This document shows, one piece after another, positions 26,210 to 34,031 of a stretch of 64,000 bases of DNA. The notes beneath the pieces were generated by a model. It ran no database searches, was not told the DNA's origin, and saw nothing but the letters and a program-made list of their open reading frames with translations. Positions within the stretch are counted from its first letter, which is position 1; every line of letters begins with the position of its first letter. Position numbers and translations under genes: made by a program. The stretch is from WJMT01 sp964624145 (lineage in GTDB: Bacteria > Acidobacteriota > Aminicenantia > Aminicenantales > Aminicenantaceae): positions 55,904 through 119,903 of the forward strand of contig CAZUXT010000007.1 in the NCBI GenBank assembly GCA_964624145.1. The letters are read 5' to 3'.

Positions 26210-26247
26210 TGAATATACCAGGCTAAAAACCTGACTTAGATAAGGAC

Positions 26248-26275
26248 TTGACTTAGGTATGATTAAGTTTATAAT
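26248..26275 (+). promoter_or_regulatory. Sigma70-type promoter for malic enzyme
   Basis: TTGACT at 26248-26253 and a perfect TATAAT at 26270-26275, separated by 16 bases. It is about 97 bases upstream of the malic enzyme start and lies downstream of the structured repeat, so the repeat is probably not part of this transcript's leader. Confidence 0.6.
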
Positions 26276-26371
26276 TGACTCGTAGAACAAGATTCAACAG
26301 GCATTTCTTATATAATAAATTTATAATAAGAGGCATTATTATGTATGCCTCTGAAGAAAAGGAGCGATAAA

Positions 26372-27724
26372 ATGAGCAAAGAAGTTACAGTCGAACAGCT
26401 CCTGGCAAAGGCTGAAGAGCCTTCAAAGGATGCAATGAGGCTGCACCCTTTTTATAAAGGGAAAATCATGGTTCTTCCAAAATGCAGGATCAGGGATGTC
26501 AATGATTTTGCAATTTGGTATACACCTGGAGTGGCCAGTCCCTGCAGAGAGATAGAAAAAGACAGAGACAAAGCTTATGAATTGACAAATAAAGGAAATT
26601 TTGTTGCGGTTGTATCAGATGGCACCAGAGTGCTGGGACTGGGCGACATTGGACCTGAGGCTGGTCTTCCTGTTATGGAAGGAAAAGCGCTGCTTTACAA
26701 ATATTTAGGCGGAGTGGATGCTTTCCCCATAATGCTTGATACAAAAGACCCGAAAGAAATCATAAACACTGTAAAAATTCTCCAACCTACATTCGGTGGA
26801 GTAAATCTTGAGGATATGTCTCATCCGAAATGTTTTGAGATACTGGATACTCTCCGTGAAGAATGCCGGATTCCTATTTGGCATGATGACCAGCAGGGGA
26901 CTGCCTGCGTCACAGTAGCGGGTTTGATAAACGCATTAAAAATAGTCAAAAAAGACATTAAAGATGTAAGAGTTGCACTCATAGGCGCTGGAGCTGCTAA
27001 TATAGCCACAGGGCGCCTGATCATTTCAGCCGGAGTCACAGCAGGAAACATCATTCAGGTCGACTCGAAGGGAATTCTTTACAAAGACCGTGAAGACAAA
27101 GATACACTCAAAGCAAAGTACAAGGAGAAATGGCATATTTGCGAGATAACAAACACTAAGGGGATTACAGGGGGGATTCCTGAAGCCACGAAAGACGCTG
27201 ATGTGCTGATTTCCGCATCCAAGTCGGGACCCGGGGTTATAAAGAAAGAATGGATAGAAATCATGGCAGACGATGCTATTGTTTTTGCGGAAGCCAATCC
27301 TATCCCGGAAATATGGCCGTGGGAAGCCAAAGAGGCCGGAGCAAGGATCGTGGCAACCGGAAGGTCGGACTTTCCTAACCAGGTTAACAATTCACTCGGA
27401 TTTCCCGGTATATTCCGAGGCACTCTTGATGTGAGAGCAAAGAAAATAACAGACGAAATGTGCATAGAAGCAGCCAAAGAACTCGCCCAGGTCGCTGAGG
27501 ACAAGGGGCTCAATGAAGACTATATAATACCTAACATGGACCAGTGGGAAGTCTTCCCGAGAGAAGCCGTAAGAGTCGGAACCAAGGCGATTGAACAGGG
27601 AGTCGCGCGGTTAGACCTTCCCAAAGAAAAAAGATATGAGATGGCGGAAAAAACCATTAAAAAGGCTAGGGAAGAAGTCCAACTCTTAATGAAAGAGAAT
27701 TTCATCATAGACCCAGATAAATAA
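26372..27724 (+). CDS. Malic enzyme (NAD(P)-dependent)
   Basis: Oxidative decarboxylation of malate to pyruvate and CO2. The 450-residue protein is the short bacterial form without the phosphotransacetylase domain of MaeB. Motifs include WYTPGVASPCREIEKD, the substrate-site GDIGPEAGLPVMEGKALLYK, the metal site VNLEDMSHPKCFEI and HDDQQGTACVTVAGL, and the Rossmann ALIGAGAANIATGRLI. I placed the start at 26372 because AAAAGGAG precedes that ATG; a longer frame with nine more codons lacks a site. A sigma70-type promoter lies about 100 bases upstream and a rho-independent terminator follows. Cofactor choice between NAD and NADP is not certain. Confidence 0.94.
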   Translation: MSKEVTVEQLLAKAEEPSKDAMRLHPFYKGKIMVLPKCRIRDVNDFAIWYTPGVASPCREIEKDRDKAYELTNKGNFVAVVSDGTRVLGLGDIGPEAGLPVMEGKALLYKYLGGVDAFPIMLDTKDPKEIINTVKILQPTFGGVNLEDMSHPKCFEILDTLREECRIPIWHDDQQGTACVTVAGLINALKIVKKDIKDVRVALIGAGAANIATGRLIISAGVTAGNIIQVDSKGILYKDREDKDTLKAKYKEKWHICEITNTKGITGGIPEATKDADVLISASKSGPGVIKKEWIEIMADDAIVFAEANPIPEIWPWEAKEAGARIVATGRSDFPNQVNNSLGFPGIFRGTLDVRAKKITDEMCIEAAKELAQVAEDKGLNEDYIIPNMDQWEVFPREAVRVGTKAIEQGVARLDLPKEKRYEMAEKTIKKAREEVQLLMKENFIIDPDK

Positions 27725-27740
27725 GACGGAAGAAGAAACA

Positions 27741-27772
27741 AAAAGGCCTGCTCAAAAGGCAGGCCTTTTTTA
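27741..27772 (+). terminator. Rho-independent terminator after malic enzyme
   Basis: AAGGCCTGC-TCAAAAG-GCAGGCCTT, a perfect 9-bp GC-rich stem (27743-27751 with 27759-27767) followed by a T-rich tail. It separates malic enzyme from the dnaK promoter. Confidence 0.9.
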
Positions 27773-27798
27773 TTTATTATAATAATCTTATAAATATA

Positions 27799-27828
27799 CT
27801 TGACATTAACACACTCAGATATTATACT
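27799..27828 (+). promoter_or_regulatory. dnaK promoter with HAIR-like HspR operator
   Basis: TTGACA (27800-27805), a 17-base spacer and TATACT (27823-27828) form a near-consensus sigma70 promoter about 50 bases before dnaK. Overlapping the -35 is CTTGACA-TTAACAC-ACTCAGA (27799-27819), which matches the HspR operator HAIR (CTTGAGT-N7-ACTCAAG) at five of seven positions in each half with the exact seven-base spacing. hspR is the third gene of the operon, which makes autoregulation likely. Confidence 0.6.
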
Positions 27829-27878
27829 ACTCACGTAAATACACTCATTCAATTCAAATCGAAACTTGGAGGTAACAA

Positions 27879-29822
27879 ATGCCAAAGATAATAGGAATTG
27901 ACCTAGGAACAACAAATTCTGTCGTAGCTGTTATGGAAGGTGATAAACCTGTGATCATTTCCAATGAGGAAGGAGGGAGAACCACTCCTTCTGTGATAGC
28001 CTTTAATGACAAAGGAGAAAGACTTGTCGGGCAGGTTGCAAAAAGACAGCGGGTCACAAATCCGGAAAACACCATTTATTCTGTAAAAAGATTCATGGGA
28101 CGCAGGTTTCAAGAAGTGTCAGAAGAGATAAAGCAGGTCCCATTTAAGGTAACACAGGACCCAAACGGTGACGTCAGAATAGAAGCTAAAGGAAAGAAAT
28201 ACGCTCCGCCGGAATTATCAGCTATGATTCTGATAAAGCTGAAAAAATCAGCGGAAGATTATCTGGGTGAAAAGATAGAAAAAGCGGTTATCACAGTTCC
28301 CGCATATTTTAATGACAGCCAGAGGAAAGCAACGAAAGATGCTGCTAAAATCGCAGGAATTGACGCGCAGAGAATCATTAACGAGCCCACGGCTGCTGCC
28401 CTGGCTTATGGACTGGATAAGAAAAACGACCAGACTATCGCTGTTTATGATTTTGGTGGAGGAACTTTTGATATATCTATTCTAGAAGTCGGCGAAGGCA
28501 TTGTGGAAGTAAAATCCACCAATGGAGATACCCATCTCGGCGGTGATGATATAGACCAGGAAATACAAAATTGGCTGGTGAAGGAATTCAAGAAAGAATC
28601 GGGTATTGACCTGACCAAAGACAAAATGGCCCTTCAGAGGCTCAAAGAAGCTGCGGAAAAAGCGAAAATGGAGCTTTCGAGCACTTTGGAGACAGAAGTT
28701 AATCTTCCCTTCATAACAGCTGATAGTTCCGGCCCAAAACACCTGCTGATCAAATTGACACGCTCCAAATTGGAACAATTAATGGATTCCATAATCAACA
28801 AGACTATCGAACCCTGTAAAATGGCGTTGGATGATGCCGGAGTCAAAGCATCTGATATAAATGAAGTTATTCTGGTTGGAGGCTCCACTCGGATTCCGAA
28901 AGTACAGGAGCTTGTTAAAGATTTATTCGAAAAGGATCCCCATAAGGGTGTGAATCCGGATGAAGTAGTGGCAACGGGTGCAGCCATACAAGGAGCTGTT
29001 ATGTCCGGAGATGTCAAGGATGTTCTTCTCCTGGATGTCACACCGTTGACGCTGGGAATAGAGACACTGGGAGGAGTTTTCACAAAGATGATCCCCAGAA
29101 ACACCACCATACCCACAAAAAAAGCAGAGATATTTTCTACGGCATCAGATAATCAGCCCAGTGTTGAGGTGCATATTCTTCAGGGAGAAAGAGAAATGGC
29201 AAAGGACAATCGGAGCCTGGGAAGATTTCATCTTGATGGAATCCCACCTGCCCCCAGAGGAGTGCCTAAGATCGAAGTGACTTTTGATATCAATGCGGAC
29301 GGAATTCTTCATGTATCTGCCAAAGACAAAGGAACGGGGAAAGAACAGGCCATTACCATTACAGGACACAGCGGCCTTGACGAAAATGAAGTCGAACGCA
29401 TGGTTAATGATGCAGAAAAACATTCTGGCGAAGACAAAAAAAGAAGAGAGCTGATTGATATAAAAAACCAGGCAGATAATCTTGTGTATAATCTTGAGAA
29501 GACATTAAGAGAGAACAAGGATAAAATTGACCCTAAAGAAGCTTCTAACTTACAGGCGGAGATTGAAAACACCAAGTCAGCTATAGAGGGCGACAATATT
29601 GAACACATAAAGAAATCTATAGAAAAACTCACTCAGGCCTCTCATAAAATCACAGAGATGATGTACCGGCAGGCCTCAGGGGGACCCCAGCAAGCAGAAG
29701 ATGCGGGGGGTCAAGCAGGACAGGGCGGAGATGGAAAGGAACAAGGATCGGAAAAATCCGAAGAGGATGAAGAGGTCATTGATGCCGAGGTTGTTGACGA
29801 AGATGAAAAAGACAGTAAATAA
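27879..29822 (+). CDS. dnaK: Molecular chaperone DnaK (Hsp70), full length
   Basis: ATP-driven cytosolic chaperone. The 647-residue protein has all standard parts: ATPase domain with IGIDLGTTNSVVAVMEG at the N-terminus, VPAYFNDSQRKATKDA, VYDFGGGTFDISILEV and the VILVGGSTRIPKVQ signature; the substrate-binding beta domain with LLLDVTPLTLGIETLGG; and a complete helical lid ending in a Gly/Gln and acidic tail (EEDEEVIDAEVVDEDE). The start follows TTGGAGG. It heads an operon with dnaJ and hspR behind a HAIR-like operator. A second, shorter DnaK is at 51550-53145. Confidence 0.98.
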   Translation: MPKIIGIDLGTTNSVVAVMEGDKPVIISNEEGGRTTPSVIAFNDKGERLVGQVAKRQRVTNPENTIYSVKRFMGRRFQEVSEEIKQVPFKVTQDPNGDVRIEAKGKKYAPPELSAMILIKLKKSAEDYLGEKIEKAVITVPAYFNDSQRKATKDAAKIAGIDAQRIINEPTAAALAYGLDKKNDQTIAVYDFGGGTFDISILEVGEGIVEVKSTNGDTHLGGDDIDQEIQNWLVKEFKKESGIDLTKDKMALQRLKEAAEKAKMELSSTLETEVNLPFITADSSGPKHLLIKLTRSKLEQLMDSIINKTIEPCKMALDDAGVKASDINEVILVGGSTRIPKVQELVKDLFEKDPHKGVNPDEVVATGAAIQGAVMSGDVKDVLLLDVTPLTLGIETLGGVFTKMIPRNTTIPTKKAEIFSTASDNQPSVEVHILQGEREMAKDNRSLGRFHLDGIPPAPRGVPKIEVTFDINADGILHVSAKDKGTGKEQAITITGHSGLDENEVERMVNDAEKHSGEDKKRRELIDIKNQADNLVYNLEKTLRENKDKIDPKEASNLQAEIENTKSAIEGDNIEHIKKSIEKLTQASHKITEMMYRQASGGPQQAEDAGGQAGQGGDGKEQGSEKSEEDEEVIDAEVVDEDEKDSK

Positions 29823-29961
29823 GTAACTGGATGTTTTCCCGATAAACAGCTTTGCCAGCTGTATGAGGGGAATTCATATAAAAGGAATGTCGGGATTGTC
29901 CTGCTCATCCGTAAAAGGAAGAAGCAGGGCATTTCCCGTTCCTGATGTGAAAAGGGCCGTC

Positions 29962-31077
29962 ATGTCCAAAGATTACTACAAAATCTTAAGCGTTGATAAA
30001 AGCGCTTCCGTAGCTGATATAAAAAAAGCTTACCGTAAATTAGCGAGAAAATACCATCCTGACCTGAATCCAGGAGACAAATCTGCAGAAAACAAATTCA
30101 AAGACATACAGGAAGCCTACTCCGTACTTAAAGACCCCAAAAAGAAAAAACAATACGATCAATTCGGGGTGGTCGGGGACCGTGAACCAGGGGGAGGAGC
30201 CTATCAGCAAGGTTTTTCCGGATTCCAGGGATTTGATTTTTCCGGTTATGATTCGCCATTTGGCTCATCTTCATTCCATAACTTTTTTGAAAATATTTTC
30301 AGCTCTTCTCAAAAGCAAACGAGTTTGAGTCCGGAAAGGGGCGAGAACCTTCTTTATTCCATGAGGCTCGGGTTTTATGATGCCATTAAAGGGATTAAAA
30401 CACGCATCAAATTGAACCGTATGATCTCGTGCCCTGACTGCGGAGGGCAGGGAACCATTGCCGGAAAAGGGAGTCAGACCTGCCCTGTATGCGGAGGATC
30501 AGGATACACCACTATGCAGAGAGGAGCCATGAGGTTTCAAACGACCTGTCCTTCATGCAGAGGACAAGGTGTGTCTAAAGGAAAAGAATGCCCCAAATGC
30601 CACGGAACAGGCCAGGTAAGAAAATCCGAACTTATCAATGTCAAAATACCTGCCGGGGTCAATACAGGTTCAAAAGTAAGGATAGCTGGAAGGGGGAATG
30701 CAGGAAAAAGGGGAGGGCCCCAGGGAGATCTTTTTATCACCATTGAAGTAGAGCCGCATCCTTTTTTTAAAAGAGAGGGTTCAAATATATATGTGAGAAT
30801 CCCAGTGACAGTGCCGGAGGCCACCTTAGGTGCCAAAATTACCGTTCCCACTATTGAAGGGAAAAGCATCATAAAAATACCTCCGGGGACAAAATCTGGG
30901 CAAAAATTCAGGTTGAGAGAAAAAGGAACGCCGAAAATCGGACAGAAGTGCAATGGTGATCAATTCGTCGAAGTCTTTATCGTGCCTCCTTCTTTTCATG
31001 ATGAAAAAATCCGAAGCCTCATGAAGGAGCTTGAAAAAGCTTCTGGCCAAAATCCAAGAGAAAGTCTGGGAGTATAG
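29962..31077 (+). CDS. dnaJ: Chaperone protein DnaJ
   Basis: J-domain co-chaperone that stimulates DnaK ATPase. I placed the start at 29962 (MSKDYYKILSV), because the 33 upstream codons of the longer frame do not match the family. Order of domains: J-domain with HPDLNPGDKSAE (HPD intact), Gly/Phe-rich region, four CxxCxGxG zinc motifs (CPDCGGQG, CPVCGGSG, CPSCRGQG, CPKCHGTG), and the C-terminal substrate domain with GRGNAGKRGGPQGDLF. About 371 residues, normal length. It overlaps nothing but is one base from the hspR start, consistent with coupling. Confidence 0.96.
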   Translation: MSKDYYKILSVDKSASVADIKKAYRKLARKYHPDLNPGDKSAENKFKDIQEAYSVLKDPKKKKQYDQFGVVGDREPGGGAYQQGFSGFQGFDFSGYDSPFGSSSFHNFFENIFSSSQKQTSLSPERGENLLYSMRLGFYDAIKGIKTRIKLNRMISCPDCGGQGTIAGKGSQTCPVCGGSGYTTMQRGAMRFQTTCPSCRGQGVSKGKECPKCHGTGQVRKSELINVKIPAGVNTGSKVRIAGRGNAGKRGGPQGDLFITIEVEPHPFFKREGSNIYVRIPVTVPEATLGAKITVPTIEGKSIIKIPPGTKSGQKFRLREKGTPKIGQKCNGDQFVEVFIVPPSFHDEKIRSLMKELEKASGQNPRESLGV

Positions 31078-31078
31078 A

Positions 31079-31495
31079 ATGGCAAAAGACACGACAAATG
31101 AAAAAAAGAATAAATATTATCATATCAGCACGGTCGCCAATATATATAATGTTCATCCACAGACATTAAGACTTTATGAAAGAGAAGGCCTTTTAAAACC
31201 TTCGAGGAGTAAAGGCAATACCAGACTGTACTCGGAAGAAGATTTAGAGCGCCTGGAATTCATTCTGAACCTGACGCGTGATCTGGGCGTTAATTTGGCA
31301 GGTGTGGAAGTAGTCATAAATATGAGAAAAAATATAGAAAGGGTAGAAAAGGAAGTCAATGAATTTCTCAACTATATAAGAATAGAGTTTTTCGAAGGCA
31401 GAGATGAAGAATTCGAGATAAAAAAGGATTCTCTGGTCAGGCTGAACCAAACAAAGATAATAAAAATAGAACAAACAAAAAACAACCGGAAATGA
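31079..31495 (+). CDS. hspR: MerR-family heat-shock repressor HspR
   Basis: A 138-residue MerR-type regulator with an N-terminal winged helix (YYHISTVANIYNVHPQTL, then LRLYEREGLLKPSRS and NTRLYSEEDLERLEFI), and a short coiled dimerisation region. The Y-x-I-S-x-V-A-x-x-x-x-V-H-P-Q-T-L-R pattern is diagnostic for HspR, which represses dnaK operons by binding HAIR in complex with DnaK. The start ATG one base after the dnaJ stop is preferred to the longer frame. A HAIR-like site overlaps the operon promoter (27799-27819). The C-terminal tail lies close upstream of the sigma factor gene. Confidence 0.92.
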   Translation: MAKDTTNEKKNKYYHISTVANIYNVHPQTLRLYEREGLLKPSRSKGNTRLYSEEDLERLEFILNLTRDLGVNLAGVEVVINMRKNIERVEKEVNEFLNYIRIEFFEGRDEEFEIKKDSLVRLNQTKIIKIEQTKNNRK

Positions 31496-31496
31496 A

Positions 31497-32345
31497 ATGA
31501 AAAGAAAATACCCGAAAAATTACCAGTCCAGTAATCTGAAGCTCTACTTGAACCAGATAGCCCCCTTCACTCCACTCGAACAGGAAGAAGAAAAAAGACT
31601 TGGCAGACTGATTCAGAAAGGAGATCAGGACGCTTTGAAAAAACTGATCGAATCGAACCTGAAATTCGTGGTCTCCTATGTTAAAAAATACAGAGGTATG
31701 GGGCTGAGTATTCTGGACCTGATCAATGAAGGAAACGTAGGGCTTATTGAAGCGGCGAAGAGATATGATCCAGATAAGAATGTCAAATTCATTTCCTATG
31801 CCGTGTGGTGGATAAGGCAGGCCATATTTAATGCGCTTACCAGAAATTCAAGGATTTATCACATCCCGCAGAAATTATCAGATCAAGTCTCGGAAATGAA
31901 AAAACTCAGGGCGAGATTGAAAAAAGATTTTGGAAGGAATCCAACTAGAGAAGAAATCTCCAGGGAAATGAATATCAGCATTGCGGATGTGGAAGACTTG
32001 GAGATCCTGGAGGAAAAGAATCTCTCATTAAGTGATAAATATTATGATGAGGAAATAGAAATAGGGGATAAGATTCAGGATACCTTATCACCTTCAGTGG
32101 AATATTTGATCATTAAAGGGGCCATACAGGAGCAGATCAGAGATGTGCTTGAAGAACTGGAAGATAAAGAGGCATTTGTGTTAAAATTAAGGTATGGACT
32201 CGATGACAACAGGCCAAAAACACTGCAGGAAATCGGTGACATCCTCCATCTGACAAGAGAGAGGATAAGACAGATAGAAGAAAAGGCAAAAACAAAACTG
32301 TCAAAATCTCACACGATGCAGCAGCTTAGAGGGTATTTAAACTAA
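31497..32345 (+). CDS. RNA polymerase sigma factor, sigma70/RpoD-like, compact
   Basis: A 282-residue sigma70 factor with no region 1.1. It has region 1.2 (SSNLKLYLNQIAPFTPLEQ), region 2 with SNLKFVVSYVKKYRGMG and DLINEGNVGLIEAAKRYD, the -10 recognition helix FISYAVWWIRQAIFNAL, region 3, and region 4 with TLQEIGDILHLTRERIRQIE. The wording is close to housekeeping SigA but the size is that of group 2 or compact primary factors. The ATG follows the hspR stop by one base, so it belongs to the HspR operon and probably rises under heat shock. Whether it is the primary sigma or an alternative one cannot be decided from this window. Confidence 0.92.
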   Translation: MKRKYPKNYQSSNLKLYLNQIAPFTPLEQEEEKRLGRLIQKGDQDALKKLIESNLKFVVSYVKKYRGMGLSILDLINEGNVGLIEAAKRYDPDKNVKFISYAVWWIRQAIFNALTRNSRIYHIPQKLSDQVSEMKKLRARLKKDFGRNPTREEISREMNISIADVEDLEILEEKNLSLSDKYYDEEIEIGDKIQDTLSPSVEYLIIKGAIQEQIRDVLEELEDKEAFVLKLRYGLDDNRPKTLQEIGDILHLTRERIRQIEEKAKTKLSKSHTMQQLRGYLN

Positions 32346-33112
32346 TGAAACAAGAAACCTGCCCTAAATGCGACGGGACCGGCTGGGTGCTTGAAACGGA
32401 TGCAAAAGGGAAGTCTGTAGCCAAAAGATGCACCTGCTATATTGAAAATACGACAAAAATCCTCATAAAACAGGCTAATCTTCCCAAAAGATATGAGGAA
32501 TGCACTTTTGAGAATTTTGAAATCCACAATCCTTCTCATAAAAATGCCCTTAAAATTTCAAAAAAATTCATTAAAAATTACCCGGTACAGGAAATCGGTT
32601 TGCTTTTTCAGGGACCGTGCGGGGTCGGAAAGACTCACCTGGCCGTAGCTATTATAAACGAACTGATAAAAAGCAAATCAGCCCAGTGTTATTTCTGCGA
32701 TTTCAGGGACCTGATCAGAAACATACAAAAAAGCTACTCCTCAGAGTCTTCCATGAGTGAATCTGATTTGATCGCGCCCATTTTTGCCAACAATGTTTTG
32801 GTTCTGGACGAGCTGGGCGCAAAAAGAACATCTCCCTGGGTCGAAGAAACTGTCTTTTACATCATAAATCACCGGTATAATCACAAAAAGCTTACTTTAT
32901 TTACATCGAACTACCTTGACAGAGGAGAAGAAGAGGAAGATAAGAGGATCCCTTATTTTAAAAAAGGAAACTCATTCAATAAAGAAGAAGACAGCCTTGT
33001 TGACAGGATAGGAGTGAGACTCCGTTCCCGTATCTATGAGATGTGCAAGCTGGTGACCATGGAAGGTGATGACTACCGCAAAAAGGTAAAGCAGGCCGGT
33101 TACCGTTTTTAA
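32345..33112 (+). CDS. DnaC/IstB-like ATP-binding protein with N-terminal zinc motif
   Basis: AAA+ ATPase of the DnaC/DnaI/IstB group, 255 residues. The N-terminus holds a cysteine motif (CPKCDGTGW then CTC) like the zinc-binding region of DnaI-type helicase loaders; the ATPase core has Walker A GPCGVGKTHLAVAI, Walker B VLVLDELGAKRTS and a sensor TLFTSNYLD. Helicase loaders and IstB transposition helpers share this fold. No IstA transposase is adjacent, so a replication role is favoured. The ATG overlaps the sigma factor stop by one base (TAATG). It ends just before the tRNA-Asn promoter. Confidence 0.86.
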   Translation: MKQETCPKCDGTGWVLETDAKGKSVAKRCTCYIENTTKILIKQANLPKRYEECTFENFEIHNPSHKNALKISKKFIKNYPVQEIGLLFQGPCGVGKTHLAVAIINELIKSKSAQCYFCDFRDLIRNIQKSYSSESSMSESDLIAPIFANNVLVLDELGAKRTSPWVEETVFYIINHRYNHKKLTLFTSNYLDRGEEEEDKRIPYFKKGNSFNKEEDSLVDRIGVRLRSRIYEMCKLVTMEGDDYRKKVKQAGYRF

Positions 33113-33114
33113 TG

Positions 33115-33143
33115 TTGCGCTTCGTTATCTTTTTTGCTATAAA
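33115..33143 (+). promoter_or_regulatory. Probable promoter of tRNA-Asn
   Basis: TTGCGC at 33115-33120 and TATAAA at 33138-33143 with a 17-base spacer, 15 bases before the mature tRNA. The -35 is weak. Confidence 0.4.
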
Positions 33144-33157
33144 ATATGTTCTTTCAC

Positions 33158-33233
33158 TCCTCGGTAGCTCAATAGGCAGAGCGGGTGGCTGTTAACCACT
33201 AGGTTGGGGGTTCGAGTCCCTCCCGAGGAGCCA
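33158..33233 (+). tRNA. tRNA-Asn (anticodon GTT) with encoded CCA
   Basis: Seventy-six bases fold as a full cloverleaf. The acceptor TCCTCGG pairs with CCGAGGA, the D arm is GCTC...GAGC, the anticodon stem GGTGG/CCACT(-) holds loop CTGTTAA with anticodon GTT, and the T loop is GTTCGAGTC. G73 and a genomic CCA follow. It matches the asnS gene at 8869-10161. Confidence 0.97.
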
Positions 33234-33329
33234 AAAGGCCTCCCTTCTTTAGAAAATATCGGTTGTATCCCTCTGGCTTTGCAAGTAAAATAATTTTTAA
33301 AGGTCTCAAATCGATATGGAGGAGTGAAC

Positions 33330-34013
33330 ATGCCTAGTGAAAATCAAGGCAGGGTGCTTTCCGGAATACTAATCATTTTAGTTGGATTGGTTTTTCTTCT
33401 CGGAAGCCTGGGGAAGTTAGATATTGGGGATTTCTTTTCCACTTACTGGCCGTTGTTCCTGATTTTCCTTGGAGTCTGGCACCTTATCCACCAAAATTTT
33501 AGGAATAACGGATTCGGTCTTTTACTGATTCTTATCGGTGCTTTCTTCATGCTGGTTAACTGGGATGTTTTGGGATTCAATCTCTGGAAGATCCTCTGGC
33601 CTCTTTTGATTGTCAGCATAGGTTTATGGATCATTTTTAAACCAAAGGGATTTAAAGGGGGTGTCCCTAAGATCACAGACGATGACCTGGGTGCTTTTAT
33701 CATATTTTCCGGAATTAAAAGGCAAATCGAATCCGAGGAATTCAAAGGGGGAAAAGCAACCGCTCTTTTCGGAGGTATAGAGCTCGATTTTTATAAGGCT
33801 AGGTTAGCCGAAAACCAAGCGACTGTTGAATTGACAGCTCTGTTCGGTAGCATTGATATACATGTTCCCGAAGACTGGAAGGTCGTTCTGGACAGCAGTG
33901 CTATTTTCGGAGGAGTGGATGATAAACGAAGAAAGGCTACTCCGGAAAAACCTGAAGAAACACTGTATGTCAGAGCAACGGCTGTTTTCGGAGGCATTGA
34001 TATTAAGAATTAA
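33330..34013 (+). CDS. LiaF-like membrane protein (cell-wall-active antibiotic response type)
   Basis: A 227-residue protein with three to four hydrophobic segments in the first 110 residues (LSGILIILVGLVFLLGSLG, YWPLFLIFLGVWHL, LLLILIGAFFMLVNWDVLG and ILWPLLIVSIGLWIIF), followed by a soluble beta-solenoid-like domain with repeated FGG/FGS motifs (TALFGGIELDF, LTALFGSIDIHVPEDW, SSAIFGGVDDK, TAVFGGIDI). This is the layout of LiaF/DUF5668 plus 'toast-rack' proteins that report on envelope stress. I use the ATG at 33330, six bases into a GTG-initiated frame, because GGAGG fits it. It stands 18 bases before a two-component system, in the same order as Lia-type loci. Confidence 0.82.
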   Translation: MPSENQGRVLSGILIILVGLVFLLGSLGKLDIGDFFSTYWPLFLIFLGVWHLIHQNFRNNGFGLLLILIGAFFMLVNWDVLGFNLWKILWPLLIVSIGLWIIFKPKGFKGGVPKITDDDLGAFIIFSGIKRQIESEEFKGGKATALFGGIELDFYKARLAENQATVELTALFGSIDIHVPEDWKVVLDSSAIFGGVDDKRRKATPEKPEETLYVRATAVFGGIDIKN

Positions 34014-34031
34014 CCAAAAAAGTCCGATATA

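Larger units (their letters stand above)
25869..26222 (+). repeat. Structured dispersed repeat, copy 2, with nested insertion
   Basis: Same layout as the copy at 10279-10530: terminal CCTGACTATTCAT with the reverse complement CCTGGTATATTCAT at the right end, then a strong inverted repeat (25882-25896 with 25989-26003, 14 of 15 paired) of different sequence from copy 1, a 92-base AT-rich loop, and the conserved GC-rich domain. There the outer stem CGAGCCGA/TCGGCTCG (26014-26021 with 26104-26111) is perfect and GCAGGG/CCCTGC (26043-26048 with 26078-26083) replaces ACAGGG/CTCTGT. Removing the duplicated segment 26112-26209 leaves about 256 bases, the length of copy 1. Confidence 0.7.
25862..26371. 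other. Intergenic region upstream of malic enzyme
   Basis: About 510 bases without a supported gene. It contains the second copy of the structured repeat (25869-26222), its nested 98-base insertion, and a sigma70-type promoter at 26248-26275. Short open frames over the repeat lack ribosome binding sites and I do not call them. Confidence 0.6.

Noticed and set aside
32345..33112. An IstB transposition protein, part of an IS21 element
   Set aside because: No IstA transposase or terminal inverted repeats are nearby, and the gene is coupled to the sigma factor in the HspR operon.
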